Source of the DNA: Pilatotrama ljubarskyi
Taxonomy: Eukaryota; Basidiomycota; Agaricomycetes; Polyporales; Polyporaceae
Reading direction: 5' to 3'
Assembly: GCA_022385805.1 (NCBI GenBank)
Contig: MU277679.1
Coordinates: forward strand, 124,001 to 188,000
Length of the DNA: 64,000 nucleotides
The notes below the pieces were generated by a model. It was not told the origin of the DNA and did no database searches. It saw nothing but the letters and a program-made list of their open reading frames with translations. A program made the translations under genes and the position numbers. Positions 56,382 to 64,000 of the stretch are shown piece by piece (positions within the stretch are counted from its first letter, which is position 1; each line of letters begins with the position of its first letter).

Positions 56382-56717
56382 AGGCCCAGACAGAGGTGCG
56401 CGGGTCAGGCCTTGACCAAAGGGTCGGGGTCGGGTGGAGCTGGGGTCCGACCTGTGGTCAGGAAAAGGTCGGACCTCAGCCTGACCGGGGTCAGGGGTCA
56501 GACACGTGGCAGAATGGGCCCGAACAGGAGCAGGACGTGCTGCCCTCGGGGTCCACGCTCGGTCCAGCGCTTTCGTTGGGTGACGGCGCGGTGGGGCTTA
56601 TTTCCCACAGCATCACGTGCTGACCCTGACCCAGGTCAGACCCTTTTGGGTCCGACTTGAGTCAGAAAAAGGTCTGACCGGGGTCCGACCCGGGTCAGCA
56701 CACCTCTGGGCCCAGAA
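56382..56717. mobile_element. GTC/GAC-rich palindromic element
   Basis: About 335 bp dense in GGTCNGACC, GTCAGG and GGGTC motifs in both orientations. The ends carry an inverted repeat: AGAGGTGCGC at 56392-56401 and its near complement GCACACCTCT at 56698-56707, each next to a GGCCCAGA/GGGCCCAGA block. No coding frame and no clear target duplication. It looks like a MITE or other foldback element, strongly unlike its flanks. Confidence 0.6.
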
Positions 56718-59700
56718 ACAATGTTACGCTCGCTCCACTGGTGCACTAAGTACGAGAATGGAGTTTGGAAGACGGAGGTGCGGCTAAGCACTGTATGTGG
56801 GTTGCACTTGCACACGTTAATATGATATGGGATCTGACGCACCGGGATGGGAAGCGGGTTGTTCTCGGTGTTCCCCGTGCTGTGGGCTGTGTCTCAGGTA
56901 AGCACTGGATACTATGTGTGCGTGAACGTGAGCTGATGATAGCCTCAGCCATCAGCGGGATACGTACAATGACCAGTACGTACCGCCTCAGTGCACTTCG
57001 TAGCCATTCAGTTACTTCCATATTGCATGTGTTGGCAGTCCACATCGCACATGGATCCGTGATCGATGTGAACTTACTGCGGCCTCCGGCGCCCAGATCA
57101 CAGGACGACACGCATCCTGGCCTTCCTCGTCCTCTCGATTATGTACGAGCACTGGAGGGTCGACGCGGGCTTCTCCCGAGAGGGCAGCGCGATTTCTTCC
57201 TTTGCACGTCCAGAGTCTATCGGAACTCCGTGGAGACTGGCTTAATGAAAAGAACGCCCCGAAGAGACGAAGCGGGCGCGCCCAGGCCACCCAAGTAGCC
57301 TCCCACCCGTCTGCACATCATGCCAGACCTGGCCGTTTCAGAATAACGAGATGGCGGGCGTGTCGGAGGGAAACGCGCGCGTGCGCCATGTGATAGGCCC
57401 GCGCTCTCCTGGGGCGCGGCATCTGACCATATGCTGCCCATCGACCCTGAGCCCGCCTGCGGCTTCGCGTCTTCGCTGGCGGCTTCTCGCACGTCTTCCG
57501 GCACTTTTGTCCCGCTTTGGTGCGAGAGAAGAGGGCGCTGTCCACGCACACGACATGGCATGAGACGAGCTGCGGCGGAGGACCCTGAGCCTGAGTGTGC
57601 CCGCTTTGCCATGGCCGCTCCGCCGATACGAATCAACGAGCGCCGTTCTACAGGAGAGACGTCGGGGGACTGGCAATGTATTATGGCGATGCTGAGGAGT
57701 ATCCCACTTGGTACACGGTACAGTCCAGATGTGATAATGCTGCGGTAGGTGTGACTGGGTTGCTGCTGCGCGGGCTTTGGGGTCACATCAGTCTGAGGAG
57801 ATGGGAGGATAGGAGGTATAGTGCACATCTGCGGGCGCGATTGGCGAGTTATTCGATACCGAAGACGGTACGTTCTACCGTCGCCGAGCAAGGACCAGAA
57901 TAAGACGCGGCCTCTTGCACTTTCGAGGCCGACCATTGGAGATTATTCACGAGCTGTGATGTCGATGAGAGAGTACTAGGGTGCGCGCAGAGCGCTGGCA
58001 TGACGTGCCGGCCCTGTCCAGCAAAGCTAGTACGAACGGTCAGTTTGATTCGCTGCTGCTATCACTGATGACACACCGCTTGACAGCGCTGGCCTTCGAG
58101 CTCGTCCCAAGATCCGTCCGCATGCAATAGCTCATAGAGAAGATGCGCGGCACCGAAGGAGCGCGTTGGGCGCGTCCAGGCTGTATCCCAGTGCCACCCG
58201 CCCACGTCTGACGTACCACTAGAAGCTTCGACGGACACCGTGCGTTCACGCTTCGGCGGGGGGATGGGAGGCCTGGAAGCCAGTGTGATAGGCATGAGTA
58301 CGCTGATGGCCTTGGGAGGGCATATTGAGCTCACAGGGTTCGCGGGCGTCGTCGAAGCTGAAGCTAAGCTTGCATTTTGGTCGCCCCAGTTCGCCGACTG
58401 ACGGTACTAATGGCCGATCGAGGTGACACGGCAAGCATTAATCCCCAGCGCGTGCGAGCGTCGATGGTATAGGCTCCTATTCGCCGTCACCTGTGTTTGG
58501 CAGCGTGCCCTTCCGAGGGGATCTGCGACAGCGGATTTGGAGAGAGGAATGGACACGTACGTACGTACTAGGACGCTTCAGTGCCCCGTGTCATGCCACG
58601 GAACACTCGCGGCGCCGACGTTCAGCTCATGCGCAGCGCCTAGACACCGCTCGCCGCTCCATATAGGGCAACGGGGTGCATCCTCGTAGACCCTTTTAGG
58701 GACTCTGGCGGTCGCCGTTGCTCTGTGCCAGCGAGGGAAAATATCGTGATCAGACTCCAAGCTCAATGAGAGGTCAAAAAAGCCACGAACTTCCGGGCAA
58801 CCGTGCCGGGACGACGTGACCCACGAGCTCCCGGTTGGAAATGGCGGCCATCAAATAGAAAGCCTCGGGCGGTTCAAGAAGGAAGAGCGCCGCCGCCCGC
58901 CGGCGCTCATGGGCAGGCAGCTCTTCCCGCATGGGCGCAGGCACGCCCGTCACCGCGCACGTCCGGCCCAAACCCCGAGGAGTTCATTCCCGCCGCATGG
59001 CGACTTGACGGAGCCAGATTCGAGCCGGTATCGCCGTCACCAAATTCCGCGGATGCACTTGCTGGCATGATTATTGTATTGTGCCAGGCACGTCGGGTAC
59101 TCCGCGTGTAGCTGTCACTGTGTGCGTTATTTGGGACGGCGGCAACATCAGCGGCCAACTTGGAATGAATGTAGAGAGAAAAGGATCAAAACGCCGGAAC
59201 GCCCGACGGCCGCCGCCGTCCGCCGCTCGGACAGCGAAGGAGAGCTGCAAGCTGCAGCTTACAGCGGCCGGACAATGTAAGTGAAGTCTCGGGTGCACCA
59301 CCTCAAAGAGGCCAGTTAGACCGGGACCACCTCAAGTTCAAGGCGGCGGCGTCGCACGCTGACAGAGAAGTCACCGGCCGCCGGAGGGCGCACGTCCTGC
59401 CAGCCCGCCTGCGCCCTCCGGCGGCGGCGCCGTTGTGGCGTTCGCTGACCGTTAGCCTGCACCACAAAATGATCACAGCGCAGACTTCGCAGAGCTTCGC
59501 CGTAACATCCTTGCACCACTGCACGAATTCGATTTCTCCCGCCGTCGCCATCACTGCCCGGCCAGAAGAGATTCGAGGAAGGAAAAAAAAAAAAAAATGC
59601 AAAAGTTCGCAGTCATCCCAGGACGCTTCGAATGGAAGCAGTCGCCCCCGTTGGCAGCAGCGCGGAAGAAGGCCCGCGCAGCGCACCGTGCGAAGGCCGA

Positions 59701-61193
59701 GCTCGGTGTCTGTGCGTCCTTGCGTTCTGCCCGGCGTCTCGGATGCGGTCCCAGAGCGGGCGCGTGCCGAACTTATCCTCGCTGCGTGCCGCACCAACCA
59801 GCGGCCAGCGTCGATGTCGATACAGTAAGGAGAGCGCACCGCAAGGCTGCTCAGCTCGGCGTGAGCGTCCTCGAGGAGGAAGATCGCGCTGAGCTAAGCC
59901 CTCACTAGGCCCAGCCTCGAGGGCGCGGCCTTCTACCGCTGACGCATGAATCACGGAAAACTGGGATTGATCCGGCTCATGGGCGGCCAACCGCGGTACT
60001 ATGGCCAACTCCATTTCGAAGCCTTGCCCTCAGGGAGGCCTCGCAAAGCCCGAGAGAGAACAACGCAGAAGTGCCGTACGTGCTGACGCAGGATCGCAGC
60101 GACAGGAAGGCTTCTTGCTGACAGCGCTGACAGAAGAGCGGAAGAGCTCTGGACGGAAGATCGGACTAGCTTGGGCTGATCCGCGCGCGCGGGGGGGAAG
60201 AGGCGGCGGCAAGGAGGGGATAGATGACGAGAGACTCGAGGAGAGATCGTGCGCGTACGAGTGGAGCGTGATTCTGACGGCAGGCATCGGACGCCGCTCT
60301 TCGCAAGGCAGAGAAGGAGGGAGAGTCCAAGAATTCAGCTCAAATTCGACGCAGAAGCGGGCGATTCTGTAGCGTAGGGTAATGGACGGATAGCTTACTC
60401 GTAGACGCGAACGCAGACACGACAGAGCTCAAATAAAGAGAGGGTGGAGGGAGACAAGCATAGAGATTAGGACTAGCAGAGCAGGAGGTAGGACCCGCCC
60501 TCGGGCGAACCAGAGAAGTAACAACACGCGCAATATAGAGGATAGAGACGAGGGAGTCTGACTATTGGATATCGGATACCGTGAGCGGACAAGGACAAGG
60601 ATGAGTAAGGTGATGGAGATGATGAGGAGGATGAACAGCAGCATGCGCAAGTGCGAACCAAGAAAGCAACAAGATGCGAAGCGATACAGTCTGCAGCGAG
60701 TACGACGGGGGACGGCAAGAGAGGGACGGTAAGTGGGAGGGAATGGACAGAGCAAGATCGACAGCGTTCGTTCCCAACACCGACACGACTAGCGGTCCCC
60801 ACTCCTGAGCGGGTCTCCAGCGTCGGGCATCGCAGTGCCGTGCGGTTCGGGGCGGTCACTAGTGACGACGGTAGCCTTAGCGGGCGAGCGCGAGGTGGGA
60901 CGACGAGCAGCCTGCGGAGCACTACCTTAACCCCTCCATAGGCGCAGTCGCGGCGACCCCGACACAGGCACCTAGTAGACGGCCTGCAGGGCACGAGAGA
61001 ATCGGCGACGACCAGCGAGGGATAGGCGGCAGGCGGTAAGGGATACACGACGACGAGCAGAGGGTATGCCGAGTCTAGGCGCGGTGCAGCCGCGAGAACA
61101 AAAAAAATACACGATAAATACAGCAGGACAACGGCAAGGGGGAAGGCGACAACCACGTTCTCCAGCTCCTCCGGGAACGGGCACGACAGCAGC
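56718..61193. other. Gene-poor region, right part
   Basis: Frames up to 239 codons (57217-57936 minus) and 244 codons (60473-61207 minus) occur, but they are low-complexity, overlap each other antisense and have no motif or intron structure. The second lies directly 3' of the GATA gene and is probably its 3' UTR and flank. There is a 16-bp A run at 59582. I see no tRNA, no transposase and no terminal repeats. Confidence 0.45.
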
Positions 61194-63256
61194 CTAGTTG
61201 CTTGCACGGTACGTCGGCGCGTCCCGCCGCTCCGCCCCGCTCGTCCGCGGGCTGCTCTTCGGGCTGCCCGCTGGTGGGATCTGCGGCGACGAGTGCGCCG
61301 ACTGTTGCTGCTGCTGTTGCTGTTGTTGCTGTTGCTGATGCTGCTGTATGGTCTCTTGCTGCATCTGCGGTGGCGGCGGCGGCTGGTGTTGCTTCTCCAG
61401 CGGCGATGCCGGCCTTTTCAAGCTCTGCTGCTGCTGTTGGGGCGGCGGCTGATGAGACTGCTGAGGTGAACCCCCAGCGGACGGCGCGCCGGACGATGGG
61501 CCCGCGCTTCCGCTGCCGTTGCCGTTCGTTTGGGCTTGAGCCTCGCCAGGGCCGCCGTTGAGCAGCGCGCCGATCTCGGTCCCGCGGTATTGCGGATCCG
61601 CGGAGCGCGCGGCCATGAGTGGCGAGAGCGACGGGTGCGAGTAGTGGTGCGGGGGCAGCATCTGCGTGGACATAGGCGGAAGCCGCTGTTGCTGCTGGCC
61701 GCCCTGTTGTTGTTGCTGCTGGTGAACGGAGGAGGCGTGCGAGGGCGGGGGCGTGTTCCGATGCTGCTTGAACTGGTTCACGGCCACCACGGGCCCCCTT
61801 TTGGGCGGGAACTGCTCCGGGCGCGGGCGAGAGTGCGTGCGCTCGAACAGGCCGCACTTGTTGCACAGCTGCACCACACCACGACAAAAATCAACGACAA
61901 GTCCTACACTAGAGACGATAACGAGTAGTGGAGGCGACCACTTACCACCTTGCCGGGGGTGAGGCTGGAGCGACGCCAGGTGGAGGTGTCCGTCGTGCGG
62001 CAGTTGTAGCACTTCCGGCGGACGCGGTCGCTTAGCTTCGTGTTCGCGTCGTCCGTGTGGATGATGTAGCTCGCCTGGCCGGGGTACGGCTGCGACGCGA
62101 CGATCGTGGGGCGGATCGAGCGCGTCGAGAGCGGGACGCCGGGCGCGCCGTACGCGCCGCCGCCGCCCGCGGAGCCGTCGTCCGCGTAGCGCGCCATGCC
62201 GCCGTTGGGCTGGTACGGGTAGGGTGGGGCCTGGTTCATGCTGTGTGCCTGGACCTGGGCGGGGTGGTGGTGGTGGAAGTAGGAGGGGGTGGACGGCTGC
62301 GTGACCTGTGGTATATAAGTAGTACGGAGGGGAGGGCGTCAGTGAGAGCGTGAGAAGCGATCAGAGGCGGGCGGCAGCGGTGCGTACCGGCGGGGAGGGC
62401 GAGATGGAGGTGCTCTCGAGGGAGGAGGCGGAGAGCGCGGGCGAGTGATGGAGGGTGGCGATGGGGGGCGGGGTGGGGTGGGAGGGCATGAACTGATACT
62501 GGGCGTGGCCGTCAGAGCGATGGCTGTGGGAGCGTTACACTTGACGGGCGTTCTTATACACGAAAGGAGGGCGATGCGAACCTTATTGACCTGTCGACAC
62601 CCATGTCCTCGACGCGATGGGGCATGTTTTGATGATGATACGGATACGGATACGGATAGAAGGACGGGGGATAGGGTGCGTGGGAATACTGCTGCAGCCC
62701 GCCGAGCATGGTGTTTGTGTTCCGCGTCGAGAATTGAAGCGTACCGGGCAGTTGATCGGGTGATGGCACGTTAGCAGCAGAATGCAATCAGCAATGACGG
62801 ACGGACACGGACCCAGCGCTGATCGACGTGACAGGGATACGGTGGCGGGAGCGAGTTCTCGTGCTTGAACCGTTTGTGAGGCGGGGACGCGGGCTGGGTC
62901 GGTTCCTCGCCGCTCGGAGAGTGCCTGGCGGGGATGGACGAGGGCGGAGGGAGGAGGCGGGAGTCGGAGAGGCGGCTGTCAGGACGTGGGTAGTCCTGGT
63001 ACGTGTGCTGGTAGTGTTGTTGATGCTGGTGGTGGGAGAGCTGTGTGTGCTGGTGGTGGTACTGCTGGTCGTGTTGTTGCTGGTGTTGTTGCAGCTCGCG
63101 CTCGTGCTGCTGCGGGGTGGGGGTGGGAGACGGCGATCTGGGCTGGAGGGGGTCGCGGGACTGGGTGTCCGGTGGAGGCGAGTGGCTGTTGATACGATGA
63201 TGGTGAGGGGTGATTGTAGCGGTATATATACTTGGGAACACGCACGGCCTGTCCAT
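61194..63256 (-). CDS. GATA-type zinc-finger transcription factor
   Basis: Nuclear DNA-binding protein with one GATA finger: KCYNCRTTDTSTWRRSSLTP, then GKV/LCNKCGLFERTHSRPRP across an intron (GTAAGT...GTGCAG). That gives C-X2-C-X19-C-X2-C, a longer loop than the classical X17, and the basic tail PPKRGPVV follows. The N-terminal half is Pro/His/Gln/Ser-rich with poly-His/Gln (QQHDQQYHHQHTQLSHHQHQ). The C-terminal half is Gln/Pro-rich with a tract QQHQ followed by more than ten Gln (reverse of 61303-61350). It ends RDAPTYRASN-stop at 61194-61196. I start at MDRPCVFP (63256); an in-frame Met at 63382 would add a hydrophobic leader that does not fit a nuclear factor. The regulon cannot be read. 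Nitrogen, light and morphogenesis regulators all use such fingers. Confidence 0.85.
61303..61350 (-). repeat. Polyglutamine-coding CAG/CAA tract
   Basis: CTG/TTG triplets on the plus strand code for an almost pure Gln run in the GATA factor. The mix of CAG and CAA will limit slippage. Confidence 0.85.
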
Positions 63257-64000
63257 GTCGGGGACGCTGGACGTGGAAGGCTGTCCTGGGCCTTGGGGAG
63301 CTGTGCGGGAAGACGATGGGAAGTGATGAGAACTTGGGATCAGGAAGGAGGAGAAGACGAAGGCCGGGAACAGCAGACGCAAAACAGCGCAGCTATGAGA
63401 AACAGGAAGGAGGGGAAAGGAAGGAAAGAGTCGAAACCGCGGCGCTCACCCTCTCTCGAGCTCGACACCAGCACACGCATAGCTTAACTCGCACACCCTC
63501 CCATCAATCGCCCGCAAAACAATTTCAGCCCGCCCAGGCCGCACCCCCCAAATCGGGAACTCCCATCAGCCCCATCAATTCCCCGCGCGTTTCGGTCGCC
63601 GCTCAGACTCCCTCGCTCCGCGCGTTCTGCCGATCCTCCCAGGTCCCCCGTCGTCCACCCTCTCCTCTCCCTCTTTGCGCTGCTCGCCGCTGTCGCCGAG
63701 CGCACATGCACGCACGTCTGCCGCAGATCCAGATGGACGTTCCATCCGCCAGTCTATCAGCGTTCGTTTCCAATCCACGGCAGACAGACACTGCAGGAGC
63801 GTGTGGCCCCAACGTCGTGCGTCGAGATGAATGCAGGCGGCACATCCTCGGCCGCGCCGAATGCCATCAGGCCATCAGCTCTTCGCGCACTGATCGTTGG
63901 CAGCGGAAGACGCCCGTTCCATGCACCGGTCAGGGTCGTCGTGATAAGCTGTGGCCGGGAGTAATCAACTTATCGTACCTGATACGTATTCCCGCCCTCG
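63257..64000. other. Upstream region of the GATA factor
   Basis: Long leader or promoter with pyrimidine/purine-rich tracts (63330-63440). No further gene seen before the window ends. Confidence 0.4.

Noticed and set aside
57217..57936. 239-codon minus frame
   Set aside because: No signal, domain or conserved block; several overlapping frames of similar length on both strands indicate GC-driven openness.
60473..61207. 244-codon minus frame just 3' of the GATA gene
   Set aside because: Low-complexity Ser/Leu/Pro/Cys composition in purine-rich DNA, no motif, overlaps the GATA stop; likely 3' UTR and flank.
1..64000. CRISPR array, operons, phage or IS elements
   Set aside because: No regularly spaced direct repeats; spliced genes and tRNA introns show eukaryotic nuclear DNA.

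Overview
The window is nuclear DNA of an agaricomycete basidiomycete, most likely a wood-decaying polypore-type fungus. The reasons are: genes broken by many 50-65 nt introns with GTRNGY donors, GC-rich codon use, tRNA genes with introns just 3' of the anticodon, a secreted laccase, a GDSL/CE16-type esterase, small cysteine-rich secreted proteins, and fungal families such as Zn2Cys6 and Kap123. Species cannot be assigned from the sequence alone.

Layout. 1-2.4 kb: a secreted Ser/Thr/Pro-repeat protein. 2.8 kb: a degenerate tRNA-Pro. 3.0-6.9 kb (minus): a TFIIIC TPR subunit (Tfc4/Sfc4 type). 7.2-7.4 kb (plus): a relic of the C-terminus of a Zn2Cys6 factor. 7.6-8.5 kb (minus): a PX-domain protein. 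8.9-13.5 kb (minus): the GATOR2/SEACAT subunit WDR24/Rtc1. 14.3-17.8 kb (minus): an intact Zn2Cys6 activator. 18.8 kb: tRNA-Pro(CGG). 19.3-20.9 kb: a disordered protein with a basic segment. 21.3-22.5 kb: a BTB protein. 23.0-24.5 kb: 3-ketoacyl-CoA thiolase. 25.0-27.2 kb (minus): laccase. 29.2-31.5 kb (minus): a WS/DGAT-type acyltransferase. 32.1 kb: tRNA-Gln(CTG). 32.2-32.7 kb (minus): a small two-exon gene. 33.6-38.4 kb: the karyopherin Kap123. 39.1-40.0 kb: two inverted-repeat elements flanking tRNA-Leu(AAG). 40.9-41.7 kb: a glutathione transferase. 42.3-46.6 kb: three paralogous 10-cysteine secreted proteins. 48.7-49.9 kb: the GDSL esterase. 51.8-52.3 kb: another small secreted protein. 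About 52.3-61.2 kb: no convincing gene, but one GTC/GAC-rich palindromic element. 61.2-63.3 kb (minus): a GATA-finger factor with polyglutamine.

Much of the first 40 kb is housekeeping (Pol III transcription, TORC1 regulation, nuclear import, beta-oxidation, lipid esters). The right half is accessory: secreted proteins, repeats and gene-poor DNA. The best candidate for something little described is the secreted family at 42.3-46.6 kb. Each member has a signal peptide, a conserved propeptide-like segment (AHW..TDAELTF), a basic cleavage site, and a rigid 10-Cys domain. Other points of note are a 6-nt microexon inside a zinc-cluster motif, a laccase with Met at the T1 axial position, and two miniature inverted-repeat elements beside a tRNA gene.

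Spliced models were built by eye from donors, acceptors, frame and family conservation. Where I checked every junction, total length and phase agree (thiolase, GST, BTB, Kap123, the 149-aa gene and two of the Cys-rich genes). Other multi-exon spans are reliable at the ends stated but not at every intron.
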